Positions 23,412 to 35,768 of a DNA stretch of 64,000 bases are shown here, in pieces. This stretch comes from Panax quinquefolius (lineage: Eukaryota; Streptophyta; Magnoliopsida; Apiales; Araliaceae). Below the pieces are notes generated by a model, which made no database searches, had not been told where the DNA came from, and worked only from the letters and a program-made list of their open reading frames with translations. Both the position numbers and the translations under genes were made by a program. The DNA lies in the NCBI GenBank assembly GCA_020205615.1, contig CM035161.1, positions 1,178,001 through 1,242,000 on the forward strand, written 5' to 3'. Within the stretch, counting starts at the first letter, position 1. Each line of letters begins with the position of its first letter.

Positions 23412-24236
23412 TGTGGCATGCAGACGGGGTTCTCCTCCCACCCTTCCTCCTCCTCGCTCCTCCCTCTCCCCTCCTACCTACCTACCTACTCTTCCTGCGC
23501 GCGTTCCATAAACTGTTGGTGGACGGGGTTCACTATTTCACCTATTACTACACGTACATTAATTTATACATCTACATCTACTTTAATCAGCCAATTAATA
23601 TACTATTTCTCAATAATATAACAGTAATCAGACATGTAATGTAAAATCAGCTTGAGATTTTGAGATTTTTGACAATCTTTTTCGCTAGGGTTGGTACTGC
23701 AATAGACTTAGCGCTCAAAGGAGTCGCGAGTGAGCCCACTGGACCACTAAAATTCGGTTTTATTTTCAAAATCAATTGTGATTTTTCTCCTTTTTATTAG
23801 TATTATTAAATTGGATATTTGGATGCGTTTATTCCCGAAAGATAAATATATAAAAAAATTGGCTACGAAGCCGTAATTCAATGTTGGTCAGGGACATTAC
23901 ATGGTTTAAGACAATCTGGTAGGGTTGTTACTGATACAGCGCTCAAAGGTTGAGCCCACTGCCCACTAAATTCAATATCTGAACAACATATTATATATAT
24001 ATGGAAATGCTTTTGGAAACAGTTTCACAAGAAAGAAGGGAACAATAGAAGCCGGGTACGTACTACTCGTACCCTATATATTTAATTCGAATCTTCGAAA
24101 AAGTTAATGAATAAAACATGCATGTCTTGCGACCTAAGAGGAAAAACCACATATATATTGGTGTTCCCCTCTCTTACTAGTTCCTAGCTCCTTCCTTGCT
24201 GATAAGTAGCTGTATAGTATGTACTCCTCCCAAGTC

Positions 24237-24268
24237 AGTCCCATCCCATCCCATCCCATCCCATCCCA
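24237..24268. repeat. (CCCAT)n microsatellite
   Basis: About six copies of CCCAT. Confidence 0.95.
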
Positions 24269-24714
24269 ATTTAGTGGCAATTAAGTACCAACTAAAATAA
24301 AGAAATTAAAGTAGTACAGCTTGGTCAGCTAGACATGGATGATTAATTATTGGTCATGGGGAATTAATTGGTGATCGATCAATTTATATATGGGATATTG
24401 CATGCTGCTTAATCTATTGGATTACTCTTCTTTTTTTGGAAATTAAGTCTATTAATGGATTACTTTTGGCTTCTCTATAACAAAAAAAACAAGCTTTTGC
24501 AAATTACGTACCTTCATTTCCTGCATGCGTACGTGCTTTCTAATATAGACATGCATTTACATGTGAATTATTTATCGTTCAATTTTGATTGAGTTATATA
24601 AGCTTTTAGATTTTTATTTGGAGCCTTTAAATTAGTTTGTCATATTGTATAGTGTATTGGATATATAGGAGACAATATATACACTACAAGTCCCACGTAC
24701 GCTGTCATATAGCT

Positions 24715-24753
<39 letters not shown>

Positions 24754-25805
24754 TATATACTACTCAACGATGCATTTGAATTACAGTATATATATGTAGG
24801 TACTATAACTACTACACCAGTTTTAATTGATTTCTTAATTAATTATCAACATTCCAAAAATCGATCGATCTGAGGACAACTACTGATCATTGATGTACAA
24901 ATTCTGGATAAAATTAAGGACCCAAATTATGTAATCAAAACATCTACTAGTGAGTTTTGCATGTACAAAAGTATATATATACCCCGTTTTGTTCTAATTT
25001 TCTCAAGTTTATAATTATAATTCTATTATTTTATCACACTAGCGAGCGGCTAAACTTTTATTTTATTTTTTAAACATATATGTAGAACAAAAAATATATT
25101 TTTAATATTCACAAAAATTTATAAATGACACTTTTTTTTAAATTTGTAGAAGGAATTAGAAATTTTATTAATTGCCTTTTTGTTTTATAAAAGAGAAATC
25201 ACAAGTAAAAAGTGATATTAAGATGGTGGGCTGAAAATGATTGCTAAATATCTTTTGACAATAATTTCTGTTGATATGCAAAAATTTCAACCTTTGCTTT
25301 GTTGGTACGAAACGAAAGCATCTCGATTATGGCCTATGGGCATTGTGGAGCGAGGAAGATATATATATATATATATAGACAGAAAGAAAGATGGAACACA
25401 AATAATTATACCAATTGATATGGGACCCTTCAACTATATATATACTCAATCCCTCCCATAATATATTAAGATAATTTTATTTTTTTAAATTATTTAGCGT
25501 TTTATATAATTTTGAAGAATTAACTACAATACTTTCAAAATTATCCCTTATAAAAAAATATTACAAATAAAAATACAAGATAAGTATATATGATAAAAAG
25601 TGTTATAGATAATTAATAATATATTTAATATTATATAATTATTTTTTTAATTCTTGTATAAAATTCTAAAACGTTACATATGACATCTTTACTCCTCCTT
25701 CAAAATCAATCTCTCTTTTACGCAGGAGTAGGAGGAAGTGGTTTTTGCATTGGATTCCCTTTTTCCCGCCCTCTTTTTTCTTACTTTCCCCAACCCAATG
25801 GCGAT

Positions 25806-26010
25806 AATTACTTCCTCAGTCTCGCATTAGTTGTAAATGTTTTATTTTGTGAATACGCAGATCATAAATATATATAAAAAAGTTGTAATTAATATAAATA
25901 CAAAAAAATATATAACATTTAAATATATACTAAAAATATTAAATATACTGTTAGAACATAAATTTTATGACAAGCGCAAAAAGAGTGTCATAATTAATAT
26001 GGGATAGAGC
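25806..26010. mobile_element. Possible Stowaway-like MITE
   Basis: The left end TTCCTCAGTCTCGCATTAGT and the right end read in reverse (CGCTCTATCCCATATTAATT) share the layout of Stowaway termini, with TA next to the left end. Similarity is modest. Confidence 0.35.
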
Positions 26011-27098
26011 GAATTAATATGACCATATACATTAGTACTACTTGTTAGGTTCACAACTAAAAATCATTTGACCATAACTTGACAATGTTCTTAAGACTAT
26101 AAAGTACTTGATTTTAACCAATTAAAGAGTACTTAGTTGTTAATCCATCAACATTAACGTTAAGCTATATCTCGTATTTACATAAAGTATGGGATGAAAT
26201 ATATATATATATATATACCCTAATAAGATACTATTAAAATATGACTTGCCCTTTCACTCTTTTGTCATTTACAAATTATTGTCTAATTTTTGTTTCTCAA
26301 ATATATTTTTATCTGTTATCCATGTCAAATAGAAGCTCACTAATTTTGTACCTTGTGTATAATAATTAAGGGTAAATTATATTTTATTATTTATGATTCA
26401 AACCGATTTATATTCTGTATTGATGGGCGATAAATATTTAAGGAAAATAATTTTATATGCTTAACTTAGGATAAGTGAGATGTATCGCTAAAATTATGAA
26501 ATTATAATAGCGTAGATTTAAATTTATTTTATTTTTTAAAAGGCAAATCAACAAACTAAAACTTCTTTGACCTCTGTATTTTTTTGCTAATTTTTGACTT
26601 CTGTGTTTTAATTAGTCGTTGAACAGGTTACATATTTATATTGTGTTTGTAAGTTTTTATTTGAGGGAAAGATGGGAATAGAAGGGAAGGAAAAATAATT
26701 AAAATTCCTCAAAATTTTATATTTGTGAGTTTTTATGGATAGGAAGAGAAATGATTTGGAGATAAAACTGATTTCATTTAAGTGGAAGGAATTGGAGGAA
26801 TAGGAAAATAAAATATTTTACCTTATTAAAAAGACAAAAATAACTTTTTAAAATAAATAATGTGACAATCTTTCTCCCAATTTTTGAAAATATATTTTTT
26901 CTCTTTCCCCAACGCTCCCATCCACCCGTCACGCCACCCCACGCATTCCGACTTATATTGTAGTAATTCAAATACTACAAGTACTAAATACAGAATTAAG
27001 CATTCCGTCTTATACTGTAATACAAATACTACAAGTATTAATAATGTCATACTGTAATAAGTTTGACGATTGTCATAGCAAATTATAGTGTATATAAT

Positions 27099-27129
<31 letters not shown>

Positions 27130-27185
27130 CAATATACGTATATAATAATATTAATAAACTATATACTCATAATAATAAATTAGAG

Positions 27186-27186
<1 letters not shown>

Positions 27187-27224
<38 letters not shown>

Positions 27225-27372
27225 AAATGTATGTATGTATTTTATTAAAAATTTATGACAATAGTTGGTTTCACCCATCATATTTATTACGACGATTATA
27301 TACAAACCAATTTGAGCCGATTCACGATAGCCCAAAACCGTCATCATATATTTCTTAACTGTAATACACTTT

Positions 27373-27430
<58 letters not shown>
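27187..27430. repeat. Paired (TA)n tracts around a ~155-bp segment
   Basis: TA runs at 27187-27221 and 27376-27430 enclose a segment whose two ends are weakly inverted (ATGTATTTTATTAAAAATTT versus GTGTATTACAGTTAAGAAAT). It may be another microsatellite-embedded MITE. Confidence 0.5.
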
Positions 27431-27433
<3 letters not shown>

Positions 27434-27830
27434 ATAAAAAGATTAACAAAATAATTCAATAGTTATACATTAATGTTAAATCACATTTATTATATTTATA
27501 TATAAGTAATATAGTAATAAAATAATTTAAAAATAAAATAATTTTTCCTTCTAAACTCACAAATAAGGAAAATATATAAAGGTAAAATAGTAGTATTTTT
27601 AATTTTATTATGAATTTAACGTGCATCCCACCCTTTCCATTTTCTTCCTTTCTAAAACTCTAAAACATACTAATAAAACACTGACAAGGAGTTGGGGCCA
27701 ACACTGAAAAGCAATTTTATGGTTTCTAGGCTTCCAAAGCGTACCAAGTGATACACATGCATCCATACCATACGGGTTAAGATTTGACTGAAATCAGAAA
27801 AAATATATCCGGAAAAAATATTATCGTACA

Positions 27831-27868
<38 letters not shown>

Positions 27869-28784
27869 ATTTCAGAGTTTTGAAAATTTCCTAAATTATT
27901 AAGGAAAGCAAAAGTAGCAATTATGTATAGACTATTGGGACTTGTGGTTTCTAATACTCCATCTTCTAACTGTACTATTATAAGTTGGCTCGTAGGATTA
28001 GGTTATCTCATTGTACTTTGTTTCACTAGTAATGAATTCTTTATTTCTACCCAAAATAAAATAAAATTATACTCCAATTCGTTTTCTAACTTATCCTAGA
28101 CTCCTATTATATTATTCAATAGTCTTAATTTCTCTCAACTACTAATTTGTTTTTTTACTCTTTTTTCTCCTTTATTTTTCCGGACAAAATGTGTGTCGCA
28201 TAACTTCCTCCTCCCCCCTTCTCATCACCATATAGCGGTTGACACATTATCAAAATTTATGAAACTCATATATACTAAAGTAATTAATTTGAAGTTAATT
28301 TTAGTTAATACGATTATCGATAACCGATAAAAGGTCTTTTTATTTCAATATCTTGTATTGATCAATTAATTAACTTATTATGAAATTAAGTTCATGATAA
28401 TCGAATCCCATATATACAATATTCATACTTTTGCAACTTTTGTATATGTACTTTTGGGTTTTTCTAGTAAGAATAACCCTATAGAGGTCATATATGTCAA
28501 CCTATAAGCGTCTGAATGTAAGTTTAGTATATGAATTTACTAAGGTACATTTAAAAATTTTCCAAATTTCAACGACTGCAAGGTTGATCAATTTATCAAT
28601 TGCCTTCTAAATATCAATAACAATGATCTTACTCCGAAAGAGAGGACTTTTACATTTGCATTCACAATAATTTGCTTAATTATTAGTTTTTAAATATGAA
28701 AATAAGAATTTTTATTAGTAAAATTTATGAAAAATATTATCGACTAGTTCATATATAAGCAAGCTATTTTAATCCTTTCTTCCT

Positions 28785-28789
28785 ATATA

Positions 28790-28839
<50 letters not shown>
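28785..28839. repeat. (TA)n microsatellite
   Basis: TA run directly left of an inverted-repeat element. Confidence 0.9.
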
Positions 28840-28840
<1 letters not shown>

Positions 28841-28847
28841 CGAGGAT

Positions 28848-29015
28848 CTTAGGGCTCACCCTTATTGAAATTTCAATTCTCAATTCACCACAGGTTTTTT
28901 TATATTTTTTAATTCCAAAAATTATTATACATTTTTTATTAGTTATATTTTTTTTTATAAGAAAAAAATAAAAATAAGATGAACTCGGGATGAGCTCAAT
29001 AAGAATGAGCCTAAG
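28848..29015. mobile_element. Small inverted-repeat element beside (TA)n
   Basis: The ends CTTAGGGCTCACCCTTATTG and, in reverse, CTTAGGCTCATTCTTATTGA form imperfect inverted repeats of about 20 bp. The interior is A/T-rich and noncoding. Confidence 0.6.
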
Positions 29016-29400
29016 AAATGGACTGATATAGAGCAAGAGGTCAGTCGATCAAAAAGTTAAAGTAATGACACATTAATAATCATTTCTTTTTGTTCCGACA
29101 GTGATGATGATTTTGTGGAAAATATAATCTGCATCTTATGAGTTGATTAAATTATGGTTTTATGCCAATTTGATTGGACATTTGGTCCTAAAAAACTATT
29201 TATTCCACACATACCAAAATCAAAACAATTTTACCAAGCTAGCTTGTAGGGAATAAAATCATATAAAGTGGCCGGCAACTCTACTTGCAGACAAGTCTTC
29301 AGGAAACTTAACTTGCCTGATCTCTAAGCTACCAATTCCTTGTAAATTACATCTTGTAGATGCCCATGCAAATTGACTTTTATCACCCTACCATGACAAG

Positions 29401-29917
29401 TGTTGGGTTATGATATTTCTCTTATTAGACTTTAGGAATTGGGTTCATTTATTTATTTAGTCTATTGGACCTTCATTATTGAACCTTGAAAGTCAGTAGG
29501 CCTTGTCATCATATTATTTCTATTAAAACCTTATGAGACCGGGTCGGTTCATTAGACTAACCCATTAGATATTCTAATATCTATTACTTTGACTTGTAAT
29601 GATGAAAAAACATGATAGTTGACTACTGTAACTGTCATGCATTAATGTGGATGGGATCATAACCGGCCGGCGATAGAAAACAGTGACCAAAGGTAGTGGA
29701 TAGACTGCATGCAGTCGGCAGATCCCATCAGATCAAGGGACTGTGTCAGATAGTAATGGGTGGCACGATAATCTGGGCAAAGAGAGTATAACCTGGCGAT
29801 GAAGTCTTCACAAAGAGGTACGTTAACATTCACGTTCACATATACACAGAACAGAGAACTATTATCTCTCTCAATGCACTAGACAATTATTATCCTCCAT
29901 TGTTAACCTTGTGAACA
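29401..29917 (+). mobile_element. Tentative 5' LTR of a Tat-like retroelement
   Basis: TGTTGGGTTATGATATTTCT starts a block that ends TTGTGAACA just upstream of retroelement-derived sequence. No matching 3' copy lies in the window and no primer-binding site is clear, so the boundaries are only a proposal. Confidence 0.35.
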
Positions 29918-32667
29918 TGTATCGACTTCTCACGCTGGTTATCCCAAGACGGTCGAAGCCGTCGAGCTTGTAGGTGTTTATCGTGTTTCTTGTCTGCGAG
30001 ATCGGGGCGTCTTACGTGATTGGGGCGTGGCGGCCAGATCTTGGCGTTAACGTTGGCGCGCAGAAGGAGGCGGTTACAGTGTTCGAGAGTTGGCGAATCA
30101 CAAATATTTATTTGTTCTACATTTTCAAAGATGGGAAAAAGTAGAAGAATATACACAAGAAGACCGGTAGATGGTTGGTAGAGTGAATTAGCACCACGAA
30201 TACTTGTCGAGGCGTTTGGGACCTACATTAAGTGTTAAATGCCAAGATCTGACGTCAACGTTACGCAGACGAAGATTCTCGTCCGGGGGCGTGTGGCAAA
30301 AGCTAAGAAAAGCTAGTCTTCTGACGAGAGAAAAGTTTGTCACGATCGGAAGCAAGTAGAAGGCACCTCACCTAAAACTCGATACCTAGATGCCTGGGAC
30401 GAAAAAGGCCTCCCGATTAGCTAAGATGGCGAGGCAAGCGGATAGGGCCGTGGAGGCACTTATGAAACAACGGCGGAGATATAAATGAAGCGGATGTCCG
30501 GATGGAAGAGTTGAGAGATGAAGCATCCGATTACGTTCGGTCCAAGAAGCGTGGGCATCGAAGTGGGAAGAACCCGCTCATTCGGGATGTGAAACTCGGG
30601 GCGAACATCGAGAAAGAAGAAGGCCGAAGCCTACTCCTTGAAGATCAAAAGGAGCGCACCATCGTATGTCGATCCTGAGGGAGCGGTAAAGTGAACAAAG
30701 AAATCGATCCGAGAACATACTCCGAGAATACTGAAGAAGCTTCGTTGTTGCGCATTCTCATCATAGCCACAGAATCCAAAGACGAAGCAGATCTAGGGGC
30801 CGTACTCCAGAAAGTCCGTCGGGGGCACGTCGTTCTGTGGGCCACCATCATCGTAGAAGTCCCTCAAAAATTGAGGGTTCTATGGTAAAAGACCGATCCG
30901 TTCAAAAGAAGAAAGGCTCCCCGGAGAAAGAAGCATCATCTCAACCGGAAGGGGTAGATTTTTTGGTTAAAGAGTTGAAAAGAGCTCAAAGCGGTTAAGC
31001 GAGAAGGTGCGGCGGTGAAGGACACCCCGGGGAAGAAAGCGTCTCCTTTTTCCTCGGACATTCTTAATGAAAAGGCATACATCACTAAGAAGCTGCCACG
31101 CATGGAGAGTTACGATGGATCTGGGGATCCTTATGACTATAGCCAGAGGCGTTAAATGGTGATGGATTATTATGACTTTCTGCCGATCTTTGAAGTGTCA
31201 CACGTTTGTCACAACACTAAGGAAGATGCGAGGCGGTGGATGGGAACTTTCTGGTCGATTCGATTTCCTCTTGATCGAAGAGCTCTGTGACAAGTTCCAT
31301 GCCCGTTTTGGGAGCAACTGAAGAAGAGGAAAGCCTACAGATTCTCTAGCACAGGTCAGACAGTTCTCCAATGAATCTTTAGGCCAGTATGTGAAGAGGT
31401 TCAGAGAAGCAGTTGGTCAAGTATCCGACCTCAATGATCTCCAGGTGGTAGGGCTGTTTCAGAATGGGCTAGATCTGGTGAAGTCTAAAAAGCTAGTGAA
31501 GAAATTGATGTTCCATCATCCGAAGAGTCTAGCAGAGGCTTTCGACAAGGCAGAAGGGTATATTGTTGTGGAGGAAGCTATAAATAGCCAAGGCGTCGGC
31601 TTGGGACCAAATGAGGCGGATTCGTGAGAGGAAGGCAACAAATGATCGGCGGAGGGCGACAAGAAGTAGTCGTCCACATGCGACCGAAGTAGTCGTCCAC
31701 TGCCGGCCAAGGTGAATAATGTTTACACTAAACTGAATACTGATAGGTCAGTGATTTTGAACCAGATCAGAAACCAGCCATTCTTTGAGCCACCTCGTGA
31801 TAATTATAGGACAGAGCAAGGCAACTCTAGGAAATATTGTAGCTATCATCAAACCGCTGGCCATGATGCTAATGAGTGTTGCAATCTGAAGGATTTCGTG
31901 GAAAAGAAGATTTAAAGCGGTCTGCTGGTTCAGTATGTGGCCGGGAGGGACCAACAAGAGCAGCAGAATGCCGACTGTACTGTTCAGACGGTTCAAATGG
32001 TTCCACTCGTCCAAAATGCTCCGATACCACCGCCGAGGCATGTCATTGATGTTATAACCGGAGGGACAACAGGGAAGTTAGTAGGAAAGAAGATGAGATG
32101 ATATCTCGGATTGGTCATGTCCGTGGGTGTGTTCCCCGGCCGACGAGACCATTTCGAGGACTATTATATCCTTTCTGCGTCACAGATTATCCTTGGAGCC
32201 CATCGAGCCACATGAAGGAGCGTTAGTGATCATCTTCTGCCTTGAAGTGGGCTCCGGTGGATGTGAAGCGTATGATGATAGACAACGGGTCTTCTGTGGA
32301 TATTTTGTATGCCCATGCTTATCAGAGGAGGCATCTTGATGGGCGAAAGATGGAGGTCGGATAGGAGGCTCCTTTATATGGCTTCAAAGACGATCGATCC
32401 AAGTTGCGGTCATGCACTTGAACTCCCAGTGGTCTTCGGCACAGCTCCTCAGTAGGTAGAAATAACATGTAAATTTTATGTTGTGCATGTAGATTCGGCT
32501 TACAACGCCATATTGGGAAGGCCTACCTTGACGGCTCTCCAAGCTGTGACCTCCATCTCTCACTTCAAAATCAAGTTCCCCACGGCACACGGAGTTGGAG
32601 AGGTGGCAGGGGACTTGGATCTAGCCCGACGCTGCTATCGGAATGCTGTCATTTCCTCCGGAGTAGG
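29918..32667 (+). pseudogene. Degenerate Tat-lineage Ty3/gypsy gag-protease region
   Basis: Broken plus-strand frames carry recognisable retroelement parts. Gag homology runs from about 31080 (LPRMESYDGSGDPYD) through 31391-31627 (YVKRFREAVGQVSDLNDLQV). A gag-linked KYCSYHQTAGHDANECCNLK motif is at about 31835-31895. Aspartic protease homology at about 32255-32320 reads VKRMMIDNGSSVDILYAHAY, where DNGSS corresponds to the active-site motif. It continues with YNAILGRPTLTALQAV at about 32495-32545. Stops and frameshifts break it throughout. The combination is typical of Tat/Ogre-type elements. Coding is cut at 32667 by a solo LTR and resumes at 35540. Confidence 0.85.
31391..31627 (+). pseudogene. 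Retroelement gag fragment
   Basis: The open segment includes YVKRFREAVGQVSDLNDLQV, FQNGLDLVKSKKLVKKLMF and SLAEAFDKAEGYI, which match the retrotransposon gag domain of Tat-lineage elements. It is a remnant with no complete polyprotein around it. Confidence 0.85.
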
Positions 32668-35534
32668 TGTAAGACCCCAAATTATTAATAAATGAAATTT
32701 ATTTTCTTCTATTTATTATTTTGAAATAGTAAGGGTTGATTTGATTAATGTGGATAGTTATGGGTAAAATCATGAAATATTTGAATAAGCAAATGGTTAT
32801 AAAATATTCATTATTGTCGGGAATATTAGTTTGGTGTGGAATATTAAATGCTTGTCGGGAATATTAAATGCGATGGCGCTTGATCTTTTGTGGGCCCCAT
32901 AATGGAAAGCGAGTGGATGAAGAAAGCGACAAATATAAGTTTATTATAAATAACTACAGCGTAGTTATTCTGATTAATCTTGTTGGAATACCCGGTTGGT
33001 TTTAAACACACAAATCGCGTTGTTGAGCAATGAGCATTACGCGGTATTGCACCAATTATTGATTCTTACGTAAGAAGGCACTACTCAATAATTATTACAA
33101 TAATTCTTTATTCGATATTTTATTTTATTGATTCAATAATTCTTTGCGATTGATATTTTATATTACTTGTTGTTTGATAAATTGTCATTACGATATTTTT
33201 TTCATTATCAGAGCAATAATTCATATTATCTGAATAATATTATTGGATAACATTATTGGCAATGTCTAGAAAGTTACATACTAAGGAGAGGTTTGGTCAC
33301 CTAATTGCTGCTTGTGAGTAGAGAGATCCTTATTGAAAAACCCCTCTTTCTTGAAACTATCCGGTTGTCAATATTGTGATTACATAATATTATTTGTGAA
33401 TAATTAATTATTGATTTATATGATGAGAAAAATATTGATTTTATGTGGATATAGATGGAGAAATTTTTAAAATGACAATTGTTGAAAATTAATATTTTAT
33501 CTTTTTACGATAAAATAATTCATTTAAATATATTATTTTAATAATATATTAATCGGTGATATTTTATAATGAATGTGGGATATATGAGTATATGAGGAGG
33601 AAGAGTATTTTTGTGGCATTAAATGTTTAACACATATTTTGTGTGTTGGTGGACACAATTATTGGCCGAAATTTGATTATAGCACAGAAAATCGTCTGTT
33701 TATGGATTTGGTCAATTTACATTTGGAATTTGAAAAACTTTCTTCTGCAAAGTTGTAGAAATTGAATTTCCTATAGAAAGTCATGCGTTTCGAATTTTTC
33801 TGATAAAAGAACTAATTATTATGAATTATTGAAGTTCCGAAGCTCCGAAATAATTGATTTTTGAAGTTTAAAATAATTTAAATAAGAAAAACGTTTTTTG
33901 TGTTTGGTGAGTATCTTTAACACATGTCAAGTTGCTGAATTCAGATGTTTGATGCGTAGGAAGATGTAGAAAAAAATAAATAATATTAATTTATTAAATT
34001 TTCTACTTTGGTGTTAGCGTTTTTCCTATAAATAGGGTCCTTGGGTTAGAATTGAAAATCACCCCGAAACCTGAAGTTTTCTCTCTATATTATCGAGTAT
34101 ATTCTTGTGAGTATTTTGAGTATACTTTGAGTATTGCTATCTGGTTGAAGTTCAAGTCATAGCCTTATATCCTGTTTCAACTAAATCTTGTCTTTCGAGG
34201 TAAGGGATGTTATTTTATTCGAAAATGATATTATTTCTTCAATATCATTATGCCAAAATATTGGTTGAAAATTTTTATCAAATTTGGAAACTTTTTTATG
34301 TCGGGGAGTTCTTATTCATGAGTTCTTATTCACGAGTTACTATTCATGAGATTCTTATTCACGATTCTTATTAATGAGTTCTTATTCACGAAGTTACTTA
34401 TTCACGAGTACTATTCACGAAGCGTGAAGATGTTTTTGTGGAATTTCTATCTTTTGGTGTCGAGTTACTATTCACGTATACGACCTTTATTCACGATATC
34501 TGATCTTATTCACGAATCGGACTTTATTCATAGAAAAATAAAATTTTTCTTTTTGTCAAAAATATCTATTATGGATACTAGCTTTGATTGTATCCATGTT
34601 TTGATCATTCTTGAATTTTACTCCACTCGATTACTTATGAAGTATTTTTGAACTTGGATTGTTTAAAATCCTGAATCCTTAATATTGTTCTTTTGTTTCC
34701 TTTGGATTCGTTTCCTTTAAAATATTTTTCATCATCCTCAGGTCCTAAATGATGATATTCTTGAATATCTTTTGGCTTTGTGGTGCAAAGATGAATGATT
34801 TCTTAATGAATATCTTTGGCGCGTAGTGCGAAGATGAATAGGTGTTGAGATGAACATGACGGTGATTAATATCTTTGGCGCGTGGTGCAGATGAGCAGTG
34901 TTTAGATGAACATGACCAATTTGAAGAATATCTTTGGCTTTTGTAGTGCAAAGATGAATATTTGATTCTAGATATATATTGATTGATGTTACGAGGATAA
35001 AATATCGATGATGAACTTTTAAATTCATATATAGAAGATTGTAGTTTGCATTCTCTCTTAACTCTTACAATGAATTATTATTTCATTGCGAAGATTGATT
35101 TAAAAGCGGTTGTCTATTGTATTCTATTAGATTTTTCCTGTTGAAGACTAACGATAATTTGTTGTATATTATCTTAGTCATAATATTCTTCTTCTTTGAA
35201 ATTAGTTGAGCTCACCTTTTCCTTTTTGTTCCATTTTTCTTCTCGGGGAGGTGAGAATGTAGCGAATCTTAGTCGGGTATGGAATGAAGGTTCTAGAGAG
35301 TTCTTTAGTAGTCCTCACCATTTTTTATAAAATAATGTATAAATAATTGTGATGAGAATTTATTTGGGTATGTATATTGTCTGCAAACACAATAATTGTA
35401 TTTAAACTCACATATATATGTTGTTGTATTTTGCACGACACAAATGTATTAATAAAGTTGTAGTTATTTACATACCATGTATTTGGCGACTCGGAATGGG
35501 TTGGATGGAATGGACCTATTTTGGGGGCGTCACA
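32668..35534 (+). mobile_element. Solo LTR 3 inserted into the Tat-like element
   Basis: It starts TGTAAGACCCC, ends GGGGCGTCACA and is 2867 bp long. The perfect duplication GTAGG is at 32663-32667 and 35535-35539. The TATA box TATAAATAGG is at 34027-34036. Tandem TTATTCACGAG-type repeats lie at 34310-34520 and four hairpin units at 34760-34965. The interrupted frame of the host element continues on both sides, which confirms the insertion. Confidence 0.95.
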
Positions 35535-35768
35535 GTAGGGGTCAGCAAGCAGAAGCAAACCATGGCAATTGAGATCGATCCCTTTACTGAAAGTAGTTCA
35601 GAGCCATTGGTTACTCCTGCAGGGGAGACAGAAGAGATCGAGTTGGTCATCGGGAAGAGAGACAAAACAGTGAAGATTGGTTCGGGTTTACCAGAACCTC
35701 TTCGGACTAATCTTATAGAGCTCCTTCGCTGCTATGCGGACATTTTTGCATGGAAACCACATGATATG
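35535..35768 (+). pseudogene. Continuation of the Tat-like pol, start of the RT region
   Basis: After the solo LTR the frame reads TMAIEIDPFTESSSEPLVTP and then PLRTNLIELLRCYADIFAWK with PHDM. This resembles the linker just before reverse transcriptase in Tat-lineage pol (consensus ...DVFAWS..DMPGI). It stops abruptly at the LTR beginning at 35769. The expected RT does not resume after the downstream element. Confidence 0.8.

Larger units (their letters stand above)
21860..29400. other. Long AT-rich intergenic region with many (TA)n tracts
   Basis: I see no supportable gene in about 7.5 kb. It holds simple repeats ((GACTG), (CAGA), (CCCAT) and many TA runs), short direct duplications at 23.3-24.0 kb and small inverted-repeat elements. 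All longer open frames are repeat translations (IYIYIY) or lack protein features. Confidence 0.6.
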
